NCBI GenBank assembly: GCA_039822005.1
Contig: JBCBMZ010000006.1
Location: 62,001-126,000 of the forward strand
Length of the DNA: 64,000 bases
Source: JBCBDX01 sp039822005
GTDB taxonomy: Bacteria; Pseudomonadota; Alphaproteobacteria; Rhizobiales; Rhizobiaceae
Direction: 5' to 3'
Part shown: one piece after another, positions 43,913-52,472 of the stretch
Layout of the letters: the number at the start of each line of letters is the position of its first letter
Position numbering within the stretch: position 1 is the stretch's first letter
Made by a program: the position numbers and the translations under genes
The notes under the pieces: model-generated
Seen by the model: the letters and a program-made list of their open reading frames with translations, nothing else
The model's database searches: none
Told to the model about the DNA's origin: nothing

Positions 43913-44365
43913 ATGGACGATACATATTCTGCGCAACAGATACGCGACATATTGGGTTTGAAGCCACATCCTGAAGGTGGCTGGTATGGAGAGACCTACC
44001 GGGATCCGGCCCAAAATGGCGGGCGGGCTTTGTCAACAGCCATCTATTTTTTGCTGGAAGGCGGGGATGTTTCGCATTGGCACCGCGTGACAGATGCCGC
44101 GGAGGTTTGGCACCATTATGCGGGCGCCCCGCTCGTGATCACGTTGTCTCCCAACGGTCATGATGCGCAGGCCCATCGGCTTGGTACCAACTTTGCGATT
44201 GGCGAGCGTCCGCAGTTGGTAGTGCCGGCAAACCATTGGCAAACGGCGGCGAGCCTTGGCCACTGGACACTTTTGGGTTGCACGGTTGCGCCCGGATTTG
44301 AGTTTTCGTCTTTTGAGTTGGCCGCACCAGACTGGCGGCCGACACCGCGTCAATCTTCCGTCTGA
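43913..44365 (+). CDS. DUF985 cupin-domain protein
   Basis: A 150-residue protein with a cupin barrel. The pattern LKPHPEGGWYGETYRDP, then STAIYFLLEGGDVSHWHRV, WHHYAGAPLVITL and GCTVAPGFEFSSFELA is that of the DUF985 family. The His residues in SHWHR and WHHY could bind a metal. The function is not known in most members. The ATG after GAGGACTGAC was used. The 3' end overlaps the convergent EamA transporter by 16 bases. Confidence 0.87.
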   Translation: MDDTYSAQQIRDILGLKPHPEGGWYGETYRDPAQNGGRALSTAIYFLLEGGDVSHWHRVTDAAEVWHHYAGAPLVITLSPNGHDAQAHRLGTNFAIGERPQLVVPANHWQTAASLGHWTLLGCTVAPGFEFSSFELAAPDWRPTPRQSSV

Positions 44366-45261
44366 GTCGTCGTTTTTCGTGACAAGGCGCCTGATGCCAA
44401 AAACGCGCCGCCGACGATCAGGACGCATGCCAAGCCCAAGGATAGTGTCGCTGGCGCTGTGCCGCTTGCAACCAGAATGATCGTCGAGAGAAGCGGCGCG
44501 GCATAGCTGGCGGTGCCTAGCCATTGGATATCACCAAACTTCACGCCATAGTCCCACGTATAAAATGCGCCACCCAGTGGTAATAAACCAAGGCCGATGA
44601 GCGACACCCATTGTGTGGCGGAAAGCGGCCAGACAATTGTCTCGAAGGTAAGCGCGATGAGCCCTGAGAATATCGCCGCAAATGCACATGAGATTGCCAC
44701 CATTTCTGTGGGTACTGTGGCAAACAAACGGGAGCCCAAAGAATAAGTTGCCCATGTGAACGCGGCAACAAGAGCAAGTGCATATCCCCACAGGCTCTCG
44801 CCGGAAAAGGCCAATTCGCTTGTGCCATTGACCAGCAAGCCACATCCGGCAAAGCCGGCGAAAGCGCCGATAATGTGATGCGGGCGCAGTGTTTCACCGG
44901 GCAGCAATGCGCTACCGACGACGATCAGCACGGGCCATAAATACGCGATCAAACTCGCATCTGCAGCTGGCGCACTTTTCAGGGCTGAGAAATAAAGCGC
45001 GTGATAGGCAAAGAGGCCGAGCGCTGAAAAAGCCAGCGCTTTTACGGGCAATTTTTGCTTACCACTACTTTGGAGTGGTGGTGCCGCAAAACGCCAAAGG
45101 ATACCGACCAGTGTACCGAAAGCAAAAGCGATGGCGGCTGTCTGAAAAGGTGGAATGCCATGCGTGCCAACCGTAAGATAAGCCAAGAACGCCCAGGCTC
45201 CGATTGCGGTCAGGCCCATGATATTGGCGCGCGTGCGCAATGGAAGATGTGCTGGTGGCAT
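44350..45261 (-). CDS. EamA/DMT family transporter
   Basis: A 303-residue membrane protein with about ten helices in two EamA-like repeats (first ends around GCGLLVNG, second around LACVLIVGGAFL). The sequence LGLFAYHALYFSALKSAPAADASLIAYLWPVLIVV is typical of DMT transporters such as the aromatic amino-acid exporter YddG. Substrate cannot be predicted, though its position near tyr/his genes might hint at amino acids. It is convergent with the DUF985 gene and lies just upstream of the DUF3108 gene on the same strand only in order, not operon. Confidence 0.85.
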   Translation of the reverse strand: MPPAHLPLRTRANIMGLTAIGAWAFLAYLTVGTHGIPPFQTAAIAFAFGTLVGILWRFAAPPLQSSGKQKLPVKALAFSALGLFAYHALYFSALKSAPAADASLIAYLWPVLIVVGSALLPGETLRPHHIIGAFAGFAGCGLLVNGTSELAFSGESLWGYALALVAAFTWATYSLGSRLFATVPTEMVAISCAFAAIFSGLIALTFETIVWPLSATQWVSLIGLGLLPLGGAFYTWDYGVKFGDIQWLGTASYAAPLLSTIILVASGTAPATLSLGLACVLIVGGAFLASGALSRKTTTQTED

Positions 45262-45284
45262 GCCTCGCGCTTGCGGCTATCTGA

Positions 45285-46073
45285 TTATTTTGTCAATTGC
45301 TCAAAGCGTGTTGCGCGAACGCGCAGGGTCACAAGACGTGTTTTCACTTTTGCCCTGACCGGCGCATAGAAGCCTGTTTGTCCTATCGGTGCAAAGGACG
45401 CCTCTATGACGCCTTTGTCTTTCATCCAGTTGATGTCTTGCTTGTCGGCGTCATAGCCACTGACTGGCAAATAACGCCCACGGCAAGTGACGACATCGCC
45501 TTTGAAGCCCTGCGTGCTGAACGGTACGGTTCGAAGATATGAGAGTTTCACGTTCAAGCGCATGGCCCCGTCAAAGGCTTTGATGGTCCTGTTGCAAATC
45601 GCGCGGGGGGAAGTGGCGGGAACCATGATCGCGCCTATCGGGTCAAGCGCATCTTGCAGATCGGCGGTGTCAAGTGGAATCCATTTGCCGCGCTTCTTGA
45701 CGGGCGGATTATTCTCAGCGCCGGTGATTTGAGTACCTTCGAATGCAAATTGTGTCCCCTTTTTTGCCTTGCCCTCTGTGTATGTGGCGACAAACGCGGT
45801 GGGTTTCACATCATTGGTTGTAAACGTCCCCGCGGTTTTCAACTTGCCATTGATGGCTGCAAACAGGCGCGCAACACCGGACGAGCGCAGCGTCCCGTTT
45901 ATTTGATATTTGCCGTTGGTTGAGACCTGCGTGCTGAAAGTGCTTTTGCCAACTGGGAAACCAAAAGCGGAAACAGTGTATTGCGCGCGGTATTTGATGG
46001 TTTGCTCGGCGAGTGCCATGGTGTTGGAAAACACCACAATAGTTGCCGCGACCAGACTAGCCCAAATGCCCAT
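45285..46073 (-). CDS. DUF3108 domain protein, exported
   Basis: A 262-residue periplasmic protein with a Sec signal peptide (MGIWASLVAATIVVFSNTMALA). The mature part matches DUF3108: YRAQYTVSAFGFPVGKSTFSTQV, GTFTTNDVKPTAFVATYTEG, and FDGAMRLNVKLSY, with beta-rich character. Function is unknown, but it is conserved and often found in Proteobacteria. GAGGC precedes the ATG. The next gene upstream, rpmB, is divergent, leaving a 250-bp region. Confidence 0.83.
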   Translation of the reverse strand: MGIWASLVAATIVVFSNTMALAEQTIKYRAQYTVSAFGFPVGKSTFSTQVSTNGKYQINGTLRSSGVARLFAAINGKLKTAGTFTTNDVKPTAFVATYTEGKAKKGTQFAFEGTQITGAENNPPVKKRGKWIPLDTADLQDALDPIGAIMVPATSPRAICNRTIKAFDGAMRLNVKLSYLRTVPFSTQGFKGDVVTCRGRYLPVSGYDADKQDINWMKDKGVIEASFAPIGQTGFYAPVRAKVKTRLVTLRVRATRFEQLTK

Positions 46074-46195
46074 TGATCGAGATGCCTCATCTACCAATTA
46101 TGACCAGCGTCCCTTCCGGTAATTTTCGCATCGCCATATACTTGGGCCAAAATGTGTTCCTTTCATAGGTGATCTGTCAAATTTCTCCGAAGCCG

Positions 46196-46223
46196 TTGAC
46201 GCTTGGCGCTTGTTTGACTATAG
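46196..46223 (+). promoter_or_regulatory. Possible rpmB promoter
   Basis: TTGACG and CTATAG separated by 16 bases, about 100 bases before rpmB. The match to the housekeeping consensus is moderate. The rest of the 250-bp DUF3108-rpmB gap shows no further recognisable element. Confidence 0.35.
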
Positions 46224-46324
46224 CACCGCAACTTTTCCGCTCTTCGTGATGCGAACAGCCGGGCCGACATTGTCGGTATCGAACGGAGCCGGATTTTCTT
46301 GAATTGACACAAATTAGGTGACCC

Positions 46325-46618
46325 ATGTCCCGTACCTGTGAACTAACATCGAAGTCTGTCATGTCTGGCAACAATGTCAGCCACGCAAACAACAGAACAC
46401 GCCGTCGCTTCTTGCCAAACCTTGTCAACGTGACATTGCATTCTGATGCGCTGGGCGAAAAGTTCAAACTGCGCATTTCCGCTTCCGCGTTGCGCACGGT
46501 CGAACACCGCGGCGGTCTTGACAGTTTTCTTGCCAAGGCAAAAACCAACGAGCTTTCCGCCCGTGCCCGCCTGATCAAACGCCGTGTTGCTCAAAAGCAG
46601 GCTGAAGCGGTCGTTTAG
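46325..46618 (+). CDS. rpmB: 50S ribosomal protein L28
   Basis: A 97-residue ribosomal protein. The family start MSRTCELTSKSVMSGNNVSHANNRTRRRFLPNLV is unmistakable, followed by KLRISASALRTVEHRGGLDSFL. It is longer than the E. coli protein, as is usual in alphaproteobacteria, with a basic C-terminal tail (RARLIKRRVAQKQ). It lies 72 bases before the queuosine-precursor transporter on the same strand. Confidence 0.97.
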   Translation: MSRTCELTSKSVMSGNNVSHANNRTRRRFLPNLVNVTLHSDALGEKFKLRISASALRTVEHRGGLDSFLAKAKTNELSARARLIKRRVAQKQAEAVV

Positions 46619-46643
46619 GCCTTCAACTTTTACAATTAATCAC

Positions 46644-46694
46644 GCACGGCGATCCCGCTGTGCGCTGGTGGCATAACCCAGGATAAAAAAATGC
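46644..46694 (+). promoter_or_regulatory. Candidate preQ1-I-like riboswitch overlapping a start codon
   Basis: Just upstream of the queuosine precursor transporter. CUGG (46665-46668) pairs with CCAG (46678-46681) to form P1 around loop UGGCAUAAC. The A-rich tail (UAAAAAA) follows, and the loop GCAU (46671-46674) can pair with AUGC (46691-46694), which is the start codon plus one base, forming an H-type pseudoknot. The loop U at its first position and C at its last position, plus the A-rich tail, match the ligand contacts of the short preQ1-I aptamer of Thermoanaerobacter (loop UCGCAGUAAC). A separate hairpin at 46644-46663 lies ahead of it. This is inference from pattern and gene context. 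Confidence 0.6.
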
Positions 46695-47320
46695 GGACAT
46701 TTCCGATTTCTCTTCTGCCATATCTGGCCGCCATGACGTTTGTCGTCGTCGCGTCCAACTACCTTGTTCAAATCCCTTTTGACCATTTTGGTTTGAAAGA
46801 CATTTTGACATGGGCCGCGTTCACCTATCCGGTTGCCTTTTTGGTCAATGATCTCACGAACCGCCGCTTCGGGGTCCAGGCCGCGCGGATTGTGATTGGT
46901 CTTGGTTTTGCTCTGGCGGTTGTCTTGTCCATCTGGTTGGCAACACCGCGTATAGCCATTGCGTCGGGTACGGCATTTGCCATCGCTCAGCTTCTGGATG
47001 CATCGATTTTTGATCGCTTGCGCGCATTGCAGTGGTGGCGTGCGCCGCTGATCTCTACTATTTTGGGCTCGGCTATCGACACGGTCATCTTCTTCAGTTT
47101 GGCCTTCGCACCACTATTTGCGAGCATTGATATGATCTTCGGTATGGAAGATGGTTCGCTCGGCTTCCCGGTACCGTTCTTCAGTGGCGAGACAGCGCTC
47201 TGGATTTCACTCGCGTTTGGCGATTTTTGCGTGAAGATCTTGGTCGGTCTGGCCATGCTGGTGCCCTATGGCCTGCTGCTGCCACTTTTGAGCAGGCAGC
47301 ATACACAGTCGGCCAGCTAG
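46691..47320 (+). CDS. yhhQ: Queuosine precursor transporter (VUT/YhhQ family)
   Basis: A 209-residue membrane protein with about six helices. It belongs to the VUT/COG1738 family of importers for preQ0/preQ1 (queuosine precursors), which allow salvage for tRNA wobble modification. Sequence features are FVVVASNYLVQIP at the N-terminus, TYPVAFLVNDLTNRRFG, QLLDASIFDRLR and ISTILGSAIDTVIFFSLAF. The AGGA SD is 7 bases before the ATG and lies within the proposed riboswitch. Its TAG stop shares CTAG with the convergent phytase-like gene. Confidence 0.9.
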   Translation: MRTFPISLLPYLAAMTFVVVASNYLVQIPFDHFGLKDILTWAAFTYPVAFLVNDLTNRRFGVQAARIVIGLGFALAVVLSIWLATPRIAIASGTAFAIAQLLDASIFDRLRALQWWRAPLISTILGSAIDTVIFFSLAFAPLFASIDMIFGMEDGSLGFPVPFFSGETALWISLAFGDFCVKILVGLAMLVPYGLLLPLLSRQHTQSAS

Positions 47321-48333
47321 TCCAAATCCAGCGCAAATTCGAGCAGCAAGTTACGCTGTAGAAGCGATTTGTTGTCATCAGAAACGAGGGTCAGGCGGAC
47401 TTGGCCATCACCCATTGGCGTGATGGCAAGCCCTTCCATGTTGTCGATCTGATAGCGCATATCCGCTTCCAAGAGTATTTTGCCATCCACGGTCGCGCGT
47501 TTCGTCAATGTCTCCGCTGATATCTCGCGCAGACGCATGGATATCCCCTGGGACAGATTGAAGCGTCTTTCGAGCACGAGCAGATCGCCGTTTGGAAAGA
47601 AGTCAATATCGGTGACATCATAATTGTCGGTCCGACGGAGCGAAAATTCATAAGCGTTACCGGGCCCTGGCGGGTTGACGAAGCCCATAATGTTGCGGGC
47701 CTTGTCGAGGCTTTTTTCGCTGATGCCGACGATGGCTCGGGGGTGCGTGAAGGTTTCCGGTGCGACCGCAATGCCTTCAAACCCCCTGTTCTGCCGCAGT
47801 TCGTACAGCGGAACCGGCGGCTCCTCGTCGTGTACAAACTCGAGTTGGCCATTGTCCCATTTGTAGCGTGCGATCCGGTGATCCCGCTCGAACGATATGT
47901 AAACATCATTGTTGTCGGCAATCGCAATGCCTTCCGCATCGGCTTCCCATTTTTTTGAAAAGCGCGCTCCGTCCTTTGCGGTGATTTCGCCGATGGTTGC
48001 GGCTGACACGCTTACAGGAGCGCCGTTTTCGGCCCGCTGTAATGTGCCGCGCACCCAAAAGCCGGTGTCTGTCACGAGCCAAATGGTGTCTCCGGCCAAG
48101 TCGACACCCGATATCGCGCCGAAATGCTGCTGGCGGCTTACCATCTCCAGCCCACCCACAAAGGTGAGACGCCCAAACTTCTGTTGGTCCGCTCCAATCA
48201 AGAAACGCGTTATGGGGCGCGTTGTAATCTCCAAAGCAGCGGACAAAGGCTCGGCCTTTGAGCTCGGGTAGGCTGTGAGGCAAAGCAAAGCTGCCAACAG
48301 ACCGCCTGCGACCGGCTTATCGCGCACGGGCAT
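47317..48333 (-). CDS. Phytase-like esterase-domain protein, exported
   Basis: About 338 residues with an N-terminal signal (VAGGLLAALLCLTAYPSSKA) and a beta-propeller-type esterase-like/phytase-like domain (PF13449 type). Typical segments are VGGLEMVSRQQHFGAISGVDL, WLVTDTGFWVRG, ADAEGIAIADNNDVYISFERDHRI and DNMEGLAITPMGDG. Substrate is unknown; the family is widespread in Hyphomicrobiales. The start chosen overlaps the end of cobT by 17 bases, so it may be translationally coupled to cobT. Confidence 0.83.
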   Translation of the reverse strand: MPVRDKPVAGGLLAALLCLTAYPSSKAEPLSAALEITTRPITRFLIGADQQKFGRLTFVGGLEMVSRQQHFGAISGVDLAGDTIWLVTDTGFWVRGTLQRAENGAPVSVSAATIGEITAKDGARFSKKWEADAEGIAIADNNDVYISFERDHRIARYKWDNGQLEFVHDEEPPVPLYELRQNRGFEGIAVAPETFTHPRAIVGISEKSLDKARNIMGFVNPPGPGNAYEFSLRRTDNYDVTDIDFFPNGDLLVLERRFNLSQGISMRLREISAETLTKRATVDGKILLEADMRYQIDNMEGLAITPMGDGQVRLTLVSDDNKSLLQRNLLLEFALDLD

Positions 48334-50269
48334 TCTTTGAGGCGGCAGGGCGCGCACCGCCCGGCATGGCACCGCGCGTTGGCTGCGCGCCTTCCTCTTC
48401 AAACAGACTTGCCAATTGTTCGGTCATGGCACCCGCCAACTCTTCTGCGTCAACAATGGTCACCGCGCGCCGATAATACCGTGTCACATCATGGCCAATG
48501 CCAATCGCGAGCATTTCAATGTTTGAACGCGTCTCAATTTCTTCAATCACCGCCCGCAGATGGCGTTCCAGATAATTGCCTGGATTGACCGATAGAGTAG
48601 AGTCATCAACAGGCGCGCCGTCGGAAATCATCATCAAGATCTTACGCTGCTCTGGCCGCTGCGACAGGCGGCGGAATGCCCAGGTCAGTGCTTCGCCATC
48701 AATATTTTCTTTCAGCAAACCCTCGCGCATCATCAGGCCCAGATTGTTGCGGGCACGCCGCCATGGCGCGTCAGCGGACTTGTAAATGATGTGGCGCAGA
48801 TCGTTGAGACGTCCGGGTTCTGCCGTTTTCCCCCCTTTCAGCCACGCTTCACGGGCCTGACCACCTTTCCAAGCACGGGTGGTGAAACCGAGAATCTCGA
48901 CCTTCACGCCGCAGCGCTCCAGTGTGCGTGCCAGGATATCGGCACAGGTGGCCGCGACTGTGATTGGGCGGCCCCGCATGGAGCCGGAATTGTCGATCAG
49001 CAGCGTGACGACCGTGTCGCGGAAATTCGTGTCACGTTCGCGTTTGAAGGATAGCGCACCGAAGCCGCCGTTCATCTCCTCGATGATAATCCTCGGAAGA
49101 CGCGCCGGGTCGAGATATCCCTCCTCCAGATCAAAGTCCCAAGACCGGTTTTGCTGTGCCATCAGCCTGCGCTGCAGGCGGTTGGCCAAGCGTCCGACGA
49201 CGCCTTGCAGGTTGGCCAGTTGCTTGTCCAAAAAGGCCCGCAAGCGCTCCAACTCCTGCGCATCGCACAATTCCTCCGCACCAATAATCTCGTCAAATTC
49301 TTCGGTGAAGACATTGTAGTCGATGTCGGACAGGATGTCGTTGAATTGCGGCTCAGGGCGCTCGACCTCGCCGGGCTCTTCAGCGTCAGCGTCGAAGTCA
49401 TCATCCATGTCGTCGGACGACATGTCGGCGGCTTCCATTTCGCCCATTTCGGACTGTTCGCTTTCGAGCGGATTTTGCTCCTGCTCGGTTTGCTCTTCGC
49501 CGGACTGCTGATCATCGGTGCCGCCATCGTCCTGATCTTCATCATTGTCTGGCGGTTCTTGTTCGCTGGTTTCGTCTTCTTCGTCGTTTCCATGGTCGCC
49601 GTCATACTCTTCAGCCATTTCCATGGAAACGAGCATGTCACGAATGTTTTTGGCGAAAGTTTCCTGATCATCGATGGAGCTGTCAAGGCGCTCAATATCG
49701 TCTGCGGCTTTTTCGTTGATCCAGTCGCGCCACAGATCGGCGACCGCTGAGGCGCCGGCAGGCGTGGGACGTCCGGTCAGTTTTTCGCGCACCAAAAGTG
49801 CTACGGCTTCTTCCAGCGGTGCTTGTTCGCGCTCGGTTACTGCTGACAGGTTCGCGCGGGTGAACTTGTCGTCGATCATGGCCGCGATATTGTCGCCGAC
49901 GCCCGTCATGCGCTGTGCGCCCAGTGATTCCACGCGGGCCTGTTCGACCGCATCATAAACCGCACGTGCTTGATCGCCTTCCGGCGCCAACGTTCGGTGA
50001 ACCAAATTGTCGTGACAGGCAGCCCGCAACGCCATGGAATCGGAAACGCCGCGCGTAATGCGCACATCATTTTCAGTCACGCGTCGCGGCAAATCGCTGA
50101 CCCGCGCGTGCTTACCGGCAAAGGCGGGCCGATCATTGCTGAAGACAACTTCGAGTTCATGGTCGCCAGCAATGGCGCGCATGCAACCGGTAACCGCCCG
50201 CTTGAACGGTTCGGTATCCGCCCCCTTGGCTTTGGGCCGGTTTTTGGAATTGTCGCCTGGTGCTGCCAT
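48317..50269 (-). CDS. cobT: Cobaltochelatase subunit CobT
   Basis: A 650-residue subunit of the aerobic cobaltochelatase, which with CobS and CobN inserts cobalt into hydrogenobyrinate a,c-diamide. The N-terminal part has the CobT domain; the middle is a very acidic segment (residues about 215-305, e.g. NDEEDETSEQEPPDNDEDQDD); the C-terminal VWA domain has the MIDAS motif LLIDNSGSMRGRP (about residue 420). CobT with CobS forms an AAA+/VWA pair. It is separated from cobS by a small exported protein, which is odd. Confidence 0.95.
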   Translation of the reverse strand: MAAPGDNSKNRPKAKGADTEPFKRAVTGCMRAIAGDHELEVVFSNDRPAFAGKHARVSDLPRRVTENDVRITRGVSDSMALRAACHDNLVHRTLAPEGDQARAVYDAVEQARVESLGAQRMTGVGDNIAAMIDDKFTRANLSAVTEREQAPLEEAVALLVREKLTGRPTPAGASAVADLWRDWINEKAADDIERLDSSIDDQETFAKNIRDMLVSMEMAEEYDGDHGNDEEDETSEQEPPDNDEDQDDGGTDDQQSGEEQTEQEQNPLESEQSEMGEMEAADMSSDDMDDDFDADAEEPGEVERPEPQFNDILSDIDYNVFTEEFDEIIGAEELCDAQELERLRAFLDKQLANLQGVVGRLANRLQRRLMAQQNRSWDFDLEEGYLDPARLPRIIIEEMNGGFGALSFKRERDTNFRDTVVTLLIDNSGSMRGRPITVAATCADILARTLERCGVKVEILGFTTRAWKGGQAREAWLKGGKTAEPGRLNDLRHIIYKSADAPWRRARNNLGLMMREGLLKENIDGEALTWAFRRLSQRPEQRKILMMISDGAPVDDSTLSVNPGNYLERHLRAVIEEIETRSNIEMLAIGIGHDVTRYYRRAVTIVDAEELAGAMTEQLASLFEEEGAQPTRGAMPGGARPAASKNARAR

Positions 50270-50286
50270 CTAGCTCAGTTCGTTTC

Positions 50287-50670
50287 TTACCCACATGCGT
50301 TGCGCTGCAACTTTTCAAACAGGGCGGCAGCGCGTTCTTCTGTCATGTCACTACTGAACCCAATAATCCCGGTCGGTATCGCTGCACGCACTGTCGCTTG
50401 CAGTAGTAATTCATCGCAGACGAAAATTGATACCGCCGTCCCAACATTTTCTGCCGTAATGGTGCCGAATGTATCTGAGTCTCCCGCGGACAATTTAACC
50501 TGCACAAACGTCTCGGATGTAATGACGTCGGCGCCTATTACGGCTTCCAGAACGGGCTCTGACAAAACCGTTTTGATGCCATCTGAAGTCTCGACAACCA
50601 AAATGCTATCTGCTGCTGCGGTGCCGGCGACTACAAGAACGAAGCCTAGTGCACAGATCATGCGTTTCAT
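50287..50670 (-). CDS. Exported protein with SecD P1 head-like domain
   Basis: A 127-residue protein with a signal peptide (MICALGFVLVVAGTAAADS). The C-terminal half FVQVKLSAGDSDTFGTITAEN followed by VGTAVSIFVCDELLLQATVRAAIPTGIIGFSSDMT resembles the P1 head subdomain of SecD (beta-alpha-beta with conserved Val, Gly and Phe positions). No membrane anchor is seen apart from the signal. Two cysteines (VCDE and NACG) may pair. It sits between cobS and cobT in the same direction (17-base gap to cobT). The role is unknown. Confidence 0.72.
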   Translation of the reverse strand: MKRMICALGFVLVVAGTAAADSILVVETSDGIKTVLSEPVLEAVIGADVITSETFVQVKLSAGDSDTFGTITAENVGTAVSIFVCDELLLQATVRAAIPTGIIGFSSDMTEERAAALFEKLQRNACG

Positions 50671-50687
50671 CACATTTTCCCATCTGA

Positions 50688-51674
50688 CTAACTCAACGCC
50701 ACATTAGCCGCAGATTCAGGCAATTCTTCACCGAAGCAGCGCTGGTAGAATTCAGCAACCAGTGTCCGCTCCAGATCATCACACTTGTTGAGGAAGGTCA
50801 GGCGGAACGCCATGCCGATATCGCCGAAAATTTCAGCATTTTCTGCCCATGTAATCACCGTGCGCGGAGACATGACGGTGGACAAATCACCATTGATGAA
50901 AGCCTGACGGGTCATGTCCGCCAAGCGAACCATCGCATTAATCTGCTCTCGGCCCTCTTTGGTCTGGAAATTTTTCGCTTTGGCCAGAACAATCTCCACC
51001 TCATTGTCATGCGGCAGATAGTTGAGCGTCGTCACGATGGACCAGCGATCCATTTGCGCCTGGTTGATCTGTTGGGTGCCATGGTAAAGGCCGGTCGTGT
51101 CGCCGAGGCCGACAGTGTTGGCCGTTGCAAACAGGCGGAAGGCCGGGTGCGGACGGATCACGCGTGATTGGTCGAGCAGCGTGAGACGGCCTGAGCTTTC
51201 AAGGACCCGCTGGATCACGAACATGACGTCTGGACGACCGGCGTCATACTCGTCAAAAACAAGGGCGACATTGTTCTGGTACGCCCAAGGCAGGATGCCA
51301 TCCTTGAACTGGGTGACTTGTTTGCCGTCTTGCATGACAATTGCATCTTTGCCGACGAGGTCGATGCGGCTTACGTGGCTGTCAAGGTTTACGCGCACGG
51401 CCGGCCAATTAAGGCGGGTTGCGACTTGCTCGATGTGGGTCGACTTGCCGGTGCCGTGATAACCGGAAACCATAACACGGCGATTGTGAGCAAAACCTGC
51501 CAGAATGGCCAGCGTCGTGTTACGATCAAAAATGTAATCAGGGTCGACCTCGGGAACATGCGCATTCGCCGCCGAATAGGCAGGAACTTTCATGTCGATA
51601 TCGATGCCGAAAGTCTCGCGTACATCGACGCTTGTGTCCGGCATGTCGGCAATATCGAGTTCAATTTTGTTCAT
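50688..51674 (-). CDS. cobS: Cobaltochelatase subunit CobS
   Basis: A 328-residue AAA+ ATPase. Walker A is GYHGTGKSTHIEQVA (about residue 72-86), Walker B is ALVFDEYDAGRPDVMFVIQ, and the sensor arginine region is in NTVGLGDTTGLYHGTQ. It works with CobT in cobalt insertion. The N-terminal part (DVRETFGIDIDMKVPAYS) is the family feature. It lies 22 bases downstream of the DnaJ-protein gene on the same strand, so a cobS-x-cobT operon with the DnaJ gene is likely. Confidence 0.95.
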   Translation of the reverse strand: MNKIELDIADMPDTSVDVRETFGIDIDMKVPAYSAANAHVPEVDPDYIFDRNTTLAILAGFAHNRRVMVSGYHGTGKSTHIEQVATRLNWPAVRVNLDSHVSRIDLVGKDAIVMQDGKQVTQFKDGILPWAYQNNVALVFDEYDAGRPDVMFVIQRVLESSGRLTLLDQSRVIRPHPAFRLFATANTVGLGDTTGLYHGTQQINQAQMDRWSIVTTLNYLPHDNEVEIVLAKAKNFQTKEGREQINAMVRLADMTRQAFINGDLSTVMSPRTVITWAENAEIFGDIGMAFRLTFLNKCDDLERTLVAEFYQRCFGEELPESAANVALS

Positions 51675-51696
51675 CGTCTCTAGTCCTTTGGCAAGC

Positions 51697-52314
51697 TCAG
51701 CAGAGCCCGGCCGTTTTAAGCAGATTGTATGCGTTGATCACATCCCGAAAACGTTCTTCCGACGTGCGATCACCGCCATTGGCATCCGGGTGATGTTTTT
51801 TTACCAAGAGCTTGTACGCGTTTTTGATGTCGTCTGCAGAGGCGGTGTCCTTAAGCCCGAGCGTGCGCATCGCTTTCGATTCAAGCGGCTTCAAGCGCCT
51901 AACCGGCTTTGCGTTGCGTGCCGCATCCCAAGCAGCGGGGTTGCGCATGCGCATCGCCTTTGCTGAGCCGGACTTCATGTCCGAGAAGACGGGTGCCGCC
52001 GTGTTTGGTTGCTTTGCCGTGCCCATTTTCCAGGTCGGGCGGTCGCCGACTTGCGACGCCTTTTGGAATTTCGCGATTTCCTCGTCAGAAAGCCCGGAAA
52101 AATAATTGTAGTTCTTATTGTACTCGCGCACATGATCGACGCATAACCAGAGATATTCTCCATCGCGGTTGCGCCCTGCGGGTGCCTTGTGTGCGCCCGG
52201 CCTTTCGCAACCAGCCCATTGGCAACGGTTGGCGGCTTCCTCGGCTGCCTTTTTCTTTTTGCCGCCGGGATTTATGCGAATGGAGTCGAAATATTTCGAA
52301 GTCGATGATGGCAT
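51697..52314 (-). CDS. DnaJ domain protein with N-terminal Cys/His motif
   Basis: A 205-residue protein. The last 65 residues are a J domain: MRTLGLKDTASADDIKNAYKLL, then the HPD in VKKHHPDANGGDRTSEERF. The N-terminal half contains CQWAGCERPGAHKAP and YLWLCVDHVREYNKNYNYF, a conserved Cys/His cluster that might bind zinc. The protein likely recruits DnaK to a specific client. It lies upstream of cobS in the same direction. The ATG lacks a clear SD; the divergent bolA starts 158 bases away. Confidence 0.87.
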   Translation of the reverse strand: MPSSTSKYFDSIRINPGGKKKKAAEEAANRCQWAGCERPGAHKAPAGRNRDGEYLWLCVDHVREYNKNYNYFSGLSDEEIAKFQKASQVGDRPTWKMGTAKQPNTAAPVFSDMKSGSAKAMRMRNPAAWDAARNAKPVRRLKPLESKAMRTLGLKDTASADDIKNAYKLLVKKHHPDANGGDRTSEERFRDVINAYNLLKTAGLC

Positions 52315-52472
52315 AGTCACACAGATTATGGGGCGTGCCCCGGTTTCGGCAATAATGGCAGCGGTGAGCGGCGGTTACAAAGACGCTTCTTTCGGGCCAC
52401 GTTCCGGCTTGAAAGAGCGACGCATTGGTGTAACGGCAAGGCTGTTTGCTGGCAAGATGGAGTAGCGTTTAA

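Noticed and set aside
46644..46663. Hairpin after rpmB as a rho-independent terminator
   Set aside because: GCACGGCG/CGCUGUGC is a good stem, but no T-tract follows; it is better seen as part of the transporter leader.
52331..52465. 45-codon frame ahead of bolA
   Set aside because: No recognisable family and no clear SD; it is an extension of a frame that runs antisense through the DnaJ gene. It could be a leader peptide but I cannot support it.
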